From positions 25,301 to 89,300 of the forward strand of contig NZ_DATLJA010000036.1 of assembly GCF_035539115.1 (NCBI RefSeq): DNA of 64,000 nt. The letters run 5' to 3'. This DNA is from Desulfitobacterium_A sp035539115 (GTDB taxonomy: Bacteria > Bacillota > Desulfitobacteriia > Desulfitobacteriales > Desulfitobacteriaceae). Below are positions 1 through 10,620 of the stretch, piece by piece (position 1 is the stretch's first letter; every line of letters starts with the position of its first letter). The notes beneath the pieces are model-generated. The model made no database searches. It was given only the letters and a program-made list of their open reading frames with translations, and was not told the origin of the DNA. The translations under genes and the position numbers were made by a program.

Positions 1-3000
1 CGAGCTGCTCCAGAAATCACCCCCCAGGATTGAGCAATTGCATCCATTTGACACTCAGGGTTTCTGCTCGAGCCTAGAGGGGTTCCATCATCAAAATAAG
101 CCCGTCGGTACCAGCCCCCGTCCCAAGCATTTTTCTCAATACTCTCAGTCAGCTCCAGCGCTATTTGCCGGTATCTTTCCGCCCGTTCTAGCTCCTGATT
201 CTCCTCACACACGCTAGCGAAGCGGTCGAGAGTCGTGATCAAAAACCACCCTAACCAAACACTTTCGCCTTTTCCTTTGACCCCAACCCGACTAAAACCA
301 TCATTCCAGTCCCCTGATCCGATCAAAGGCAATCCATGTTCGCCTAACTTTAAACTTCGCTCAATTGCTCGAATGCAGTGCTCATAAACTGTTCCACAAC
401 TCGTTGATAGTTGGGGTATGGAATAGCGTTCATCTTCTTCCTCACCCAGGGGCTGATCATCTAAAAAAGAAACAACTTCTTCGAGCAAGGATTTGTCTTG
501 GGTATGCTCGAGATAATCAGCCGTGACAAAAGGTAGCCACAATAAATCATCCGAAAACTTGGTGCGAATTCCCTTACTTTTCTCAGCATGCCACCAATGT
601 TGAACATCTCCTTCGCTAAATTGATGCGCACAATGCAACAAAATCTGGGAACGGGTCTTTTCCGGAGCGACGAGCGTTAAGGCCATCACGTCTTGGAGTT
701 GGTCGCGGAAACCGAAGGCACCCCCAGACTGATAAAAGGCAGAACGAGCCCAGAGACGGCACACGATTGTTTGATAAAGCAACCAACGGTTGAGAAGTAA
801 ATCCAACGATTTTTCGGGGGTCCGAACAGTTACCCGACCGAGAAGTTCCTGCCAATACCCTTGAACCTCTTGGAAAGCTTGCTCGATTTTCGCTTCGTTT
901 TGCAACTCAGTTAAGAGAGCTTGTGTCTCCTCAAGGCTTCCGCCTTCACCTAGGATAAAGTAAATGCTTCGTTTTTCTGCTGGGGCCAGCTTAATCTTGT
1001 ATTGTAGAACTCCACAAGGATCAAACCCTGCTCCTGTATTACCAGACAGTTTCTTTTCCATCAGTGCTTTTGGATGACTCAAATCTCCATTTCGCCCGAT
1101 AAACTCTGTCCGATCACCTGTATAAGCGTTAACCTGGCTCCCGCAAGCGCTCAGGAAAGCGATCCGCTGTGCGAATTCCTCCTGGTAGGAATTTCGGGCC
1201 AGGAGAGCTGAGTGTTCTTCATCATATTCAGTCACTATGAAGGGAGCACTCAATTCCCTAGCAATCCCCATCACCCATTCAACATAGTAGGTCAGCGTGA
1301 AGTTCCGATCATGAGCCGCTTGATTTTTTAAGGTGAGTTTCATGATTTTCAGAGGTTTTTCGAGCGGAACAAACATGAACATTTCCTGCTCCAAGTCATG
1401 ACTCCTGTGTCTAAAAACGGAATATCCTTGGCCGTGACAGACTTCATAGTCCGTCTGCTCACGAATAGGCGAAGGAGTTGGACTCCAAATCATTCCCGTC
1501 TGATCCTCTTGGATATAGAGGGCTTCCCCAGGTGAATCAAGAATGGGATCATTCGACCACGGCGTGAGTTTATTCTCACGGCTATTACCCGACCAAGTAT
1601 AGCCTGCTCCATTTTCGGAAACTTGAAATCCAAAATGGGGGTTCGCGATCACATTGATCCAGGGGAGGGGAGTCTTTTTTCCATCGCGAAGCCAGATAAT
1701 GTATTCACTACCCTCGCGATTATACCCACCATAACCATTAAAATAAAGAAGTTGAGATTGTTCTTCAAAACGGGAAGCTTTTTCTAAGGAGGTGCTTTCT
1801 TCGCTTAAGTCGACAACAGTGCGAGCTCTTTTTCCCATACTTGGAACAATCTGCGCAACTCGCTTGCGTTGCTTACGAAGTTGAACCGCGCAAGATCCTT
1901 CCTCTTCGTTAAAGACAACACGTGCTACGGAATGAAGCAAGTTAACATCTTCCTCAGACATATGACGTTCTTGCAGTAAATAAATTCCGCCCGCTTGATT
2001 GATCAAATCCCGAGCATGCCCGACCGCAACAAGATCTTGCAGCATGTCTTGAAGGGTTTGCATATACCCTGTTTCATCTTGGTTTAAAATGACAAGATCA
2101 ACATAGAGGCCCTTCATCCGCCAGTATTCGTGAACAATTAATAATTGCCGAACGAAATCCAGATGCTGTGTTTTCTTCAGCAAGACAAGGATCATGGGTA
2201 AATCTCCGGACACAGCATAGGGCCACAAGGAAGATTGACCTTTAGTGTTACGGCTCAGGCGTTCAGCATAATCACGGCGTCTAGGACTGAGATAGAGGAC
2301 TTGACTTCCTAAGCTTAAAGCATCGTTGGCCTGAGCCGCAGTCAGATTTAAATGTTTAAGCTCCATTTGGCTTTGCGTCCAAGACAATTCAAATACCCGG
2401 TCAATTACCGACGGTTCTCGGTATTTTTCGGCTAATTGCATAACTGCTTCCCGGGTGGCCGCGATCCCTGTCGAAAAAGATATTTTAGCAGTCTGTCCCG
2501 GTTTGATACTGACCCGTTGTCTTAAACTGAGGATAGGATCGAGAACTGCACCTGTAGAATTCGAAAGCGGTTGGTTCAATTCTAAGGCCTGAGGATGGAC
2601 GATGCTCCCTCCCCGACCCAAAAAGCGTCCACGATCTGTCTCATATTGCAGGTTGGCTACCTCTTTTCCTTCTAAAGCAACCGTTTGCATGAGCCAATAT
2701 CGTGCTTCTTCCTGGTTTCTGGGGCGCCGGGAAGCAATCAAGGCTTGATGCACAAATTCGGTTTCAATAAATAAGTTAGCAAAGGCCGGGTGGGCTAATT
2801 CATCCTGAGGACGCAGGAGAACGACTTCGAAATAACTTGTGACCTCTAATACCCGCTCATACTGGCTATGATTTGTTAACGATAATCTGCGGGTTTCAAC
2901 TGGATCTTCAGGAGAAACGACAACTTCCATTTTTGTCGAGATGTTTCCGTCTTTACGAAAATATTCTATCCTATCTGGAGCATACGTCACACGATAATCC

Positions 3001-6000
3001 TCTCCTGAATCCTGACAAGGTTGGTGCGTCGCAGACCAAAAATTGCCGGAATTTAAGTTCTGTATGTAGAAATACATTCCCCAGTCGTCGCAAGTAACAT
3101 CCTCACGCCAACGCGAAACTGCCAAGCCTTTAAAGCGGCTAAATCCGGACCCTGCATTGGTCATCATGACGGAGTATTCACCGTTAGCTACAAAATGAGT
3201 AAGAGGCATAAGGGTATCTGCGCTTGGGTAGCTAATAAACCGATCTTCCTCATCGTTCTGAACGAGATTACCCTCTAAAGACCTTCGCGCAGTTTCCGGA
3301 GGAGGAACAATTTTCTGAACTCGGGGTAAACGCTCCTGCAGCAGCAATTCTGTTGCTTGAATTAAAGGATCTGCATGGAAATGATGTTGCATCCGATTAG
3401 CCAATAAGACATTGCTTAGAGCCAGAAAACTCATCCCTTGATGATGGGCCATATAACTCTTCACGATCTGGAAATTTTGCTTCAGTGAAATCCTCTCGCG
3501 CGTAAAATCGACTGCTTCATAGAGTCCATACCGACTAGCAAATCCCATTCCTGCCATCCGTCGCAGATTATTGACCCCGTTTTGCGGCTCGATTAATAAA
3601 GCCAGGAACGTGGCATAGGGTGCGATGACTAATTCCTGAACTAATCCCCGCTTTAATCCCAACCCAGGAACACCGAAAGCCTTGTATTGATAATTGAGTT
3701 GAAGATCTAAGGTTGAATATCCTGATTCAGATATGCCCCAGGGGATCCCTTTTTCAAGGCCATAAAGTCGTTGAATTTCAACGACAGAATGATAGGTCTC
3801 ATCCAACAAGGTCCCTGGATAATTCTGCATCAGCAAGAGAGGCATCATAAACTCAAACATAGTTCCACTCCAGGAGACTAAACTTCTTCTCCCCTTAACC
3901 TGAGTTAAAGTGCGTCCTAGCCGAAACCAATGTGCTTGTGAGACATCCCCCTTGGCAATGGCCATGAAACTAGCCTGGCGAGCTTCAGAAGCTAAGAGAT
4001 CGTAATAAGAACGATCTCTTGTTCCCTCCTCAACTCGATAACCGATTGAAAAGAGTTGTCGTTCCGAAGCATAGAGGGGTTGAAAATTCGTGTTTAGGGC
4101 GAGCTCTCTGATCCGCGTGCTTAAATTCTCAGTACGACTCATAACATGTTGAAGATTCTCAATTTTTTGCTCCAAAATGATCCTTACGTCTTGAGCGTTT
4201 TCCATCTGCTCAACTTTTTGCTGATACCATTCAAGAAGTTCTATCAGGCTTAAAGTTTCAAACCTCTTCCCCTTCGTCCCTTCCAAATCTGCCTGGACAA
4301 GATTATTCTCTTCCTCAATCGGATAAAATTGAGCGATTTCTCGATTAAACGAAGACAGCATTTTTTTTAACCGCTCAATCCAAAATAGTCCTTCTTCCGC
4401 AGCATTTTTAATCATCCCTTCAACCATTTGTTGCTCCCATTTTTCCAATGAAGTGTGCAGAGACCAAACGTTCTTCGGGAATTCAGTTTTAGCTAAGGAA
4501 GTCCAATCGTTTTCCCCAGCAAGCTGTTCCTCGTTTCCACCCTGATTCATATGTTCCCTGACCAATTGAAAGGTATCGGTTAAACCTGAAATCATCGGCT
4601 GAAGAAGCGATTCTTCGCCCAAAGTGCGCAGTCCTTGGCTTAAGGTCATAAGATAAACAACTAAGTTGCCGCTATCGACGGTCGAAATATAACGTGGCTG
4701 AAGCGGTTGGAGCGTTAACGTATCATACCAATTATAGAAATGCCCCTTCCATTGCTCCATTTTTTCTAACGTTGTCAGCGACCCTTCGATCCGATCCAAA
4801 GTTGCATCTACAGTCTGATATCCCAATTCAAACGCCGCTAAATTCGAGAGCATGGCGAGCCCGATATTGGTCGGTGAAGTACGATGGGCAATTCCGTTGG
4901 GCGGGTCAACTTGGACGTTATCTGGAGGAAGCCAGTTTTCCTGACGCGTAACATAATCTTCAAAAAACGCCCAGATCCGGCGTGACCATAGCCGCAATTC
5001 CTGAATATCCTCCTTGGAAAGATGCTCGCTCACACGAGTCAGGGGTACGCTGAAAGCATAAGACAGAAAGGGAGACACACCCCAGATGAAACACACGGGC
5101 AGAAAAGCAAGGGTTTGAGCTGGCTGAACGGCATTAATTCCTCCTGTAAAAATAAATAGTCCTAACCAAACCGGCCACATCTTGAGAATCGTTGACGCTA
5201 AGCTAAATTTTAGACGTTGTTCCACATCAGCAGCGCTCTCCCATTCCAGAAGATTGTGGTGCGTTATAAATTGGCGAACAAGACTTCGAAAAATTGCATC
5301 GAATTGAATTAACGCTTGATAGAACAGTGTCGAAGCTTGAAAAATCCAAGGATAGATCATCTCTCGATAGTCAAATCTTGAAGCCGTACTCTTTCTACGA
5401 CTAAATACTTGGTCCAGGAGTCGAAGAAAATGGGGCAAGAAAAGACTAAAGCCGACAAAGCCAAGCCATAAGTAAGGCTGTGGAGCAAAGGAGATAAACC
5501 CAAGGAGAATCAGCAGAACCTGGCAAGGGACTTCAAGACTTCGACGCAAATTATCGAAGATCTTCCATTTTGCTAAGAACGGGAGATCTTTGCCTAACCA
5601 GGGCAATATCTGCCAATCTCCCCGCACCCAGCGATGTAATCGCTTGATATACGTTGGATATTTGCTAGGATAGCCATCAATCAGTTCGATATCCGTGACA
5701 AGGCCAGTTCTGGCATATAGCCCTTCCAGAAGATCATGGCTGAGAATCCGATTTTCTGGAAAAACCTTTCCGGTCACTTTGTGGAAGACCTCGACATCAT
5801 AAATCCCTTTGCCTGTATAAATTCCTTCACCAAATAAATCTTGGTAAACATCGGATACGGCTGTTGTATAAGGATCGATTCCTGTCTGTCCTGAAAACAG
5901 AGAGGAAAAGGCTGAGGCTTGTGCACTCAGAATAGAGACTCCAACTCGAGGTTGCAATAGCCCATACCCTTCGATAACGCGTGTCCTTTCTTCGTTAAGG

Positions 6001-7898
6001 CGAGGACGCTGTAAAGGATGCGCCAAGGTACCGATCAATTTCTTGGCAACTCCTCGTGGCAGTTCCGTATCAGCATCCAAGGTGATGACATATTTGATTT
6101 TAGGCAGAATTTCTAATGCACCAATTTGAACATCATAGCTAGTAGGCCCTTCTTGCCGTAAAAGTTGGTTGAATTCAAGCAACTTTCCCCGTTTCCTCTC
6201 CCATCCCATCCAGACCTTTTCTGATTCATTCCAGAGTCGTTTCCGATTCAGGAAAAAAAATCCATCCACGCGGTATTTCTGATTGAGTTGCTCGATACCT
6301 TGAACTGCAGCTTGGACAATCTCAAGATCATTAGGAAGATTCGATGTAGCTGCATCCTTAAAATCACCAAGCAGGGCAAAATGCAAGTGCAAATCTTGAT
6401 TCGCCAGATAAGATATCTCAAGCTGGCCAATAAGGTCTCTTACCCGTTCAACGCTTGGTAAAAGGGCTGGAATCACAATTACTGTGCGGAGGTCTTCCGG
6501 AATTTCTGCTTTTAATTCAAGTTTTGGGAAAAAGGTAGGAGGGAAAAAATGAGCAACAAGCCAATTGACTAACGGAATAGATACAGCCGTAACCGGGACC
6601 ACGAGTATGAAAATAGCATAGACCCAATCTCTAAAGCTCATCTTGTGACCCACAAATAACCGGGGAGCCAGAAGCGCAAGTAAAAGCATGGAGATCAAAA
6701 ATATACTGCCGAAATAGCAGACGTGCGTGTTATCTCGCACCCAACGTTTGACTTGACACGCCAAATGTTGGACTTCTTTCCCCTCTTGCTCAAGCTCCTT
6801 TTCCAGCTCGCGATTGCCCTGCCCCAAGAGATCAAAGCCGATATGTACTTTCTTAACATTACCTATACCAGCTCGTTTGGTCGCTCTTGCCAAAAGCTTA
6901 CGGGCGATCATAATTTCGGAGACTTGATAACGGCGGGCAAGTTTTTCTACCTGATGCCGGTATTTGTCCCGTGAATCAAAGTCCATTTTTAAGAAGATCC
7001 CACTCGGGTCTTCTTCTAATAACTTCTGGACAGGACTTATTTCTTCGAAAAAGCGGGGCCAATCCTCTTCAGCGAGAAAACGGATACTGGCAATCGCATG
7101 CGACATTGACACTTGACACATCGCTTGCTGCTGATATTCTGATTTTGCAAGACCTTCAATTGTTACCTCTTGTTTACTGAGAAAATCGTCGAGATGATGC
7201 AGCAAGGGTGTGGCATCCACGCCTAGTTCACGAATTTTACTGAGTAATCGTTCAGCATAGGCTGAAGATTTGATTCGCGACTGATCAATTGAAATATAGG
7301 ATTTTTCCCAGTCTTCAGATGGATGATCCATCTGAAGAAAAGGGGTAATCCAATGTTCCGCTTCCTCTCGATCTAACTGTGTGGTCAGGATCTGCTCAAC
7401 CAAACAACGGATATTTTCTAAAACAATAATCTTCAACATGATTGGAACGGCCCATAATTCAGCACTTGATAAAGGTATTATCAACTGATAGGCATTAATA
7501 AAGTCACGAAGCAGTTTTCTCGAGATTTGAATATCCGTATGAATCACAAGTTCCCGCATTAAGAAAAATACCCGTGGATAATATTGAGATTTGTCATCAG
7601 CAATACAGGGCAATTGTCGTTCATATTTTCGAGGTAAATTTTGTTTAATCTCCAATCGTAAATCCTTGAGGAGGTAATAATTATCGAGAAACCATTCTGC
7701 AGCCGGAACCCTATCTGTTGTCTTCTGGCTGTACTGATTGATCTTCTCATATGCTTGTTGGAGAAAGGAAGTATTTTCTTTAACCCTTGAAAACAGTTTG
7801 CTGCAGCCTTTTCGGTTCCCGGATTGGAGATGAGAATGGGCAATATTTTTGGCATATTCCAGCAATTCTTCGTGATTTAAGATTATTTTAACCGACAT
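1..7898 (-). CDS. Cyclic beta-1,2-glucan synthase-like protein (GT84 + GH94), partial
   Basis: Giant membrane glycosyltransferase of the NdvB/ChvB class, which in other bacteria makes cyclic beta-1,2-glucan from UDP-glucose and exports it. The frame is open from an ATG at 7898 (preceded by GGAG, 8 nt away) to the left edge, so 2632 residues are visible and the C-terminus is missing. An N-terminal helical region is followed by membrane segments near residues 410-470, a GT2-like glycosyltransferase core with DADT near residue 605, more membrane segments near 790-980, and then a glucoamylase-like region. Two beta-sandwich/GH94 phosphorylase-like modules follow, ending with GSGDWNDG near residue 2530, the usual position of the GH94 catalytic Asp; the last visible residues also match GH94. 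The family is normally about 2700-2900 residues, so probably only some 100-250 are lost. The gene is monocistronic as far as seen. Family assignment is strong; product chemistry is inferred. Confidence 0.93.
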   Translation of the reverse strand, partial: MSVKIILNHEELLEYAKNIAHSHLQSGNRKGCSKLFSRVKENTSFLQQAYEKINQYSQKTTDRVPAAEWFLDNYYLLKDLRLEIKQNLPRKYERQLPCIADDKSQYYPRVFFLMRELVIHTDIQISRKLLRDFINAYQLIIPLSSAELWAVPIMLKIIVLENIRCLVEQILTTQLDREEAEHWITPFLQMDHPSEDWEKSYISIDQSRIKSSAYAERLLSKIRELGVDATPLLHHLDDFLSKQEVTIEGLAKSEYQQQAMCQVSMSHAIASIRFLAEEDWPRFFEEISPVQKLLEEDPSGIFLKMDFDSRDKYRHQVEKLARRYQVSEIMIARKLLARATKRAGIGNVKKVHIGFDLLGQGNRELEKELEQEGKEVQHLACQVKRWVRDNTHVCYFGSIFLISMLLLALLAPRLFVGHKMSFRDWVYAIFILVVPVTAVSIPLVNWLVAHFFPPTFFPKLELKAEIPEDLRTVIVIPALLPSVERVRDLIGQLEISYLANQDLHLHFALLGDFKDAATSNLPNDLEIVQAAVQGIEQLNQKYRVDGFFFLNRKRLWNESEKVWMGWERKRGKLLEFNQLLRQEGPTSYDVQIGALEILPKIKYVITLDADTELPRGVAKKLIGTLAHPLQRPRLNEERTRVIEGYGLLQPRVGVSILSAQASAFSSLFSGQTGIDPYTTAVSDVYQDLFGEGIYTGKGIYDVEVFHKVTGKVFPENRILSHDLLEGLYARTGLVTDIELIDGYPSKYPTYIKRLHRWVRGDWQILPWLGKDLPFLAKWKIFDNLRRSLEVPCQVLLILLGFISFAPQPYLWLGFVGFSLFLPHFLRLLDQVFSRRKSTASRFDYREMIYPWIFQASTLFYQALIQFDAIFRSLVRQFITHHNLLEWESAADVEQRLKFSLASTILKMWPVWLGLFIFTGGINAVQPAQTLAFLPVCFIWGVSPFLSYAFSVPLTRVSEHLSKEDIQELRLWSRRIWAFFEDYVTRQENWLPPDNVQVDPPNGIAHRTSPTNIGLAMLSNLAAFELGYQTVDATLDRIEGSLTTLEKMEQWKGHFYNWYDTLTLQPLQPRYISTVDSGNLVVYLMTLSQGLRTLGEESLLQPMISGLTDTFQLVREHMNQGGNEEQLAGENDWTSLAKTEFPKNVWSLHTSLEKWEQQMVEGMIKNAAEEGLFWIERLKKMLSSFNREIAQFYPIEEENNLVQADLEGTKGKRFETLSLIELLEWYQQKVEQMENAQDVRIILEQKIENLQHVMSRTENLSTRIRELALNTNFQPLYASERQLFSIGYRVEEGTRDRSYYDLLASEARQASFMAIAKGDVSQAHWFRLGRTLTQVKGRRSLVSWSGTMFEFMMPLLLMQNYPGTLLDETYHSVVEIQRLYGLEKGIPWGISESGYSTLDLQLNYQYKAFGVPGLGLKRGLVQELVIAPYATFLALLIEPQNGVNNLRRMAGMGFASRYGLYEAVDFTRERISLKQNFQIVKSYMAHHQGMSFLALSNVLLANRMQHHFHADPLIQATELLLQERLPRVQKIVPPPETARRSLEGNLVQNDEEDRFISYPSADTLMPLTHFVANGEYSVMMTNAGSGFSRFKGLAVSRWREDVTCDDWGMYFYIQNLNSGNFWSATHQPCQDSGEDYRVTYAPDRIEYFRKDGNISTKMEVVVSPEDPVETRRLSLTNHSQYERVLEVTSYFEVVLLRPQDELAHPAFANLFIETEFVHQALIASRRPRNQEEARYWLMQTVALEGKEVANLQYETDRGRFLGRGGSIVHPQALELNQPLSNSTGAVLDPILSLRQRVSIKPGQTAKISFSTGIAATREAVMQLAEKYREPSVIDRVFELSWTQSQMELKHLNLTAAQANDALSLGSQVLYLSPRRRDYAERLSRNTKGQSSLWPYAVSGDLPMILVLLKKTQHLDFVRQLLIVHEYWRMKGLYVDLVILNQDETGYMQTLQDMLQDLVAVGHARDLINQAGGIYLLQERHMSEEDVNLLHSVARVVFNEEEGSCAVQLRKQRKRVAQIVPSMGKRARTVVDLSEESTSLEKASRFEEQSQLLYFNGYGGYNREGSEYIIWLRDGKKTPLPWINVIANPHFGFQVSENGAGYTWSGNSRENKLTPWSNDPILDSPGEALYIQEDQTGMIWSPTPSPIREQTDYEVCHGQGYSVFRHRSHDLEQEMFMFVPLEKPLKIMKLTLKNQAAHDRNFTLTYYVEWVMGIARELSAPFIVTEYDEEHSALLARNSYQEEFAQRIAFLSACGSQVNAYTGDRTEFIGRNGDLSHPKALMEKKLSGNTGAGFDPCGVLQYKIKLAPAEKRSIYFILGEGGSLEETQALLTELQNEAKIEQAFQEVQGYWQELLGRVTVRTPEKSLDLLLNRWLLYQTIVCRLWARSAFYQSGGAFGFRDQLQDVMALTLVAPEKTRSQILLHCAHQFSEGDVQHWWHAEKSKGIRTKFSDDLLWLPFVTADYLEHTQDKSLLEEVVSFLDDQPLGEEEDERYSIPQLSTSCGTVYEHCIRAIERSLKLGEHGLPLIGSGDWNDGFSRVGVKGKGESVWLGWFLITTLDRFASVCEENQELERAERYRQIALELTESIEKNAWDGGWYRRAYFDDGTPLGSSRNPECQMDAIAQSWGVISGAA

Positions 7899-8037
7899 AT
7901 ATCTACTCCATAGTCTTTCCTTATTTTAGTTTCTCAGATGTTCAGTCCTTATGGATTATACCCATTTCTCCAGATATCATGTGTATAAAGACTCTGCAGC
8001 ATATGTGGGTAGATCTTAAAGGCAGAATTTTAGCCAG

Positions 8038-8072
8038 AAAAAGAGGCTGTCATACTCTGACAACCTCTTTTT
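8038..8072 (-). terminator. Rho-independent terminator of ftsK
   Basis: Stem AAAAAGAGG-n-TGTCA / TGACA-n-CCTCTTTTT with a 5-nt loop, lying 4 bp beyond the ftsK stop codon. Read on the minus strand it ends in a T tract. The A/T arms make it usable in either direction, but the only gene that needs it here is ftsK. Confidence 0.85.
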
Positions 8073-8075
8073 AAA

Positions 8076-10556
8076 TCAGCCAAATCGTTCCTCAAATTCT
8101 TCTTTTGTCATTAAAATCTGTCGTGGCTTACTCCCTTCATACCCGCCAACGACTCCATTATCTTCTAAAAGATCTATCAAACGAGCTGCTCTCGCATATC
8201 CCAGTTTGAATTTACGTTGCAGAAACGAAACAGAGGCCATACCTGTATTCATAATCATCCGGCCAGCGTCAACGAACAATTCATCATCAGGTCCGGCACC
8301 TTCGTTTTTGGTTTCCATCTCTGCTAGGAACCCTTCAGGATCGAGGTATTCCGGTTTTCCTTGGGCCTTCCAATAGTCAATAATTCTTTGGACCTCATCA
8401 TCCGCAACAAAACATCCCTGGACACGTATCGGTTTATTTAGCCCTTGAGGAGAATAAAGCATATCTCCACGTCCTAACAGTTTTTCCGCACCTGTCGTAT
8501 CGAGAATCGTCCGAGAATCTATTTGGGAACTGACGGCAAAGGAGATTCGACTCGGAATATTCGCTTTAATAACTCCAGTAATAACATCGACTGAGGGTCG
8601 TTGGGTCGCTATAACTAAGTGAATTCCTGCTGCTCTGGCCATTTGAGCTAGACGACAAATAGCTTCTTCTACTTCATTTGCTGCGACCATCATTAAATCG
8701 GCTAGCTCATCGATAATCACAACTATCCAAGGAAGCGCAGGCACCGCTTCATCCGAGCTTGCTTTCTGACGATTATAACGTTCAATATCCCTTACCCCAG
8801 CAGCAGCGAAAAGCTCATAACGGGTTTCCATTTCCTTAACAACCCATTTGAGTGCGGCTGCGGCTTTCTTCGGATCAGTAACAACAGGTGCTAGAAGATG
8901 CGGAATTCCATTATAAATGCTCAGTTCAACCATCTTCGGGTCGACCATGAGAAATTTCACTTCATTCGGTTGAGCGTTAAACAAAATAGAATTAATGAGC
9001 GAAGTAATACAAACACTTTTTCCGGATCCCGTAGCCCCTGCAATAAGCACATGGGGCATTTTCGCTAAATCCGCGATCACCGGTTGGTTCGAAATATCCT
9101 TACCAAGCGCGGTCTTTAGCTTAGAGGGATTTTCCTGGAATGTTGAAGTTTCTAGCACTTCCCGGAAGGGCACAGGACGAGGTTGCTTATTGGGTACTTC
9201 GATCCCAATTGCAGCTTTTCCTGGAATTGGAGCCTCGATCCGGACATCTCGGGCAGCTAACCCCAAAGCAATATCATCAGCGAGATGGACAATTCGACTG
9301 ATCTTAACGCCTGGGGCAGGGGCTAATTCGAAACGAGTAATAACAGGACCACGAGTTACCCGAATCACTTTTGCCTCGACCCCGAAATCCGCGAGAACCT
9401 GTTCGAGTCTTTTCTGTACTTCCGGATCATAAACCGCGGGTATATTTGGAACTGGATCAAGAAGCTTGAATTCCGGCAATGACCAAGGCTTAGCTCTTTC
9501 TAATTGAGGCTTATCAACACAATCATCATGAACTTCTGTTAAGATTTCTGAAGAAATCGCTGGAGCTACCTCATCATTTTTACTTATGATTTCTACTTGC
9601 TCCTGATCGCCTGAATTGACGTTAATTTCATTTTCACCAACTATGCGAGGTGAATTCACTATTAAATTAGGTATGTTAAGTTTTGAGCCATCATCTATAG
9701 GGGATTGGGGTTCAAGGTACGTGCTTTCAGGGATAGTTTCAGGTCTATTTACCCTCGAGAGTTCTTCTCCCTGTACCTGAACAGTCCTCTTCTCTTCTTG
9801 TGGTGTTATCTGAACGTTCGAGGATTCTTCTTGTGGCAGATCCCGAATCAGTTGGGCGAGTTGACCTGGAACTCTTCTTTCATCTTCTTTTAAAATACTA
9901 AGCCAATCTCTTTTTTCCGGTATCAGAATTCCTGCATCAGGGCGAGCATATTTTTTTAATTCTTCTTCATATTCTGATTGGACAGCGTCAAAATAGCTAG
10001 GAAACCCCTTCATTGCTTGAAGTGTCGTCATTTTTGTTCCTAAAGTGCGAAAAGAGAACTCCTGCCCCTCTTGAAAATAGGTTGTGAAATCTCGACCGAG
10101 TTCACTCAAACGCTCTCCTGTCGCTGCACTTTCGATCTCTGGGCCTTCTGGCGAAGCAAAATATTCTTCAAAGCCCTGTAGACTCACTAATTTGCCTTTG
10201 GGAATAGCCATGCCCTTATTCTCTTCGTGCATAGCAACTCTGTTCGTTCTTCGCTTTTGAATGGGTTTCCTTCTTTTTCGGTTCGTATGTTCAGTTTTTC
10301 GTAAAAGGTGCCACGAATTTACCTCTTGTTTACGCGATTGGCTATGAGTCACTATTTCTATGACAATCATCACTAGTAAGAAAAGTAAAGGTCCTACCCA
10401 GGCTATACTGCCGAAAACTGTTTTAAAGCCAGTGTAAATAGAACGACCGACTCCAGTAATCTCCAGTTCTCCGATTATTCCCAAAAAACCCAAAATTCCT
10501 ATCAGGGTTGCAACAAAATCCCACTTTCCCCGAGAACTTTTCTGTTTTTTTGGCAC
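8076..10556 (-). CDS. ftsK: FtsK/SpoIIIE-family DNA translocase
   Basis: Hexameric ATPase that pumps chromosomal DNA through the septum at division or sporulation. The GTG start at 10556 has GGAGG 7 nt upstream. The N-terminus shows only two convincing membrane helices (about residues 13-31 and 48-67). A basic stretch and a long, acidic, low-complexity linker (about 100-380) follow. The motor then has Walker A GATGSGKS near residue 505-512 and Walker B IIDELADLMM near 614. A winged-helix gamma domain (last ~65 residues, ending EEFEERFG) would read KOPS/SRS-type sequences. At 826 residues it is of normal length, but well-studied FtsK/SpoIIIE proteins have four membrane helices, so the membrane domain is reduced. 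A perfect 23-bp palindrome lies upstream. Confidence 0.95.
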   Translation of the reverse strand: MPKKQKSSRGKWDFVATLIGILGFLGIIGELEITGVGRSIYTGFKTVFGSIAWVGPLLFLLVMIVIEIVTHSQSRKQEVNSWHLLRKTEHTNRKRRKPIQKRRTNRVAMHEENKGMAIPKGKLVSLQGFEEYFASPEGPEIESAATGERLSELGRDFTTYFQEGQEFSFRTLGTKMTTLQAMKGFPSYFDAVQSEYEEELKKYARPDAGILIPEKRDWLSILKEDERRVPGQLAQLIRDLPQEESSNVQITPQEEKRTVQVQGEELSRVNRPETIPESTYLEPQSPIDDGSKLNIPNLIVNSPRIVGENEINVNSGDQEQVEIISKNDEVAPAISSEILTEVHDDCVDKPQLERAKPWSLPEFKLLDPVPNIPAVYDPEVQKRLEQVLADFGVEAKVIRVTRGPVITRFELAPAPGVKISRIVHLADDIALGLAARDVRIEAPIPGKAAIGIEVPNKQPRPVPFREVLETSTFQENPSKLKTALGKDISNQPVIADLAKMPHVLIAGATGSGKSVCITSLINSILFNAQPNEVKFLMVDPKMVELSIYNGIPHLLAPVVTDPKKAAAALKWVVKEMETRYELFAAAGVRDIERYNRQKASSDEAVPALPWIVVIIDELADLMMVAANEVEEAICRLAQMARAAGIHLVIATQRPSVDVITGVIKANIPSRISFAVSSQIDSRTILDTTGAEKLLGRGDMLYSPQGLNKPIRVQGCFVADDEVQRIIDYWKAQGKPEYLDPEGFLAEMETKNEGAGPDDELFVDAGRMIMNTGMASVSFLQRKFKLGYARAARLIDLLEDNGVVGGYEGSKPRQILMTKEEFEERFG

Positions 10557-10620
10557 AATCCCACCTCCGCAATATATAATTATCGTTGATGTCGAATTTT
10601 AAGTCAATAGTGAGTGTGCT

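Noticed and set aside
616..855. Minus-strand 79-residue ORF and similar frames inside 1-7898
   Set aside because: They lie wholly inside the glucan synthase reading frame, without ribosome sites or family features; shadow frames.
8995..9432. Plus-strand 145-residue ORF inside ftsK
   Set aside because: Antisense to the conserved motor domain; Ser/Thr/Arg-rich composition typical of a shadow frame.
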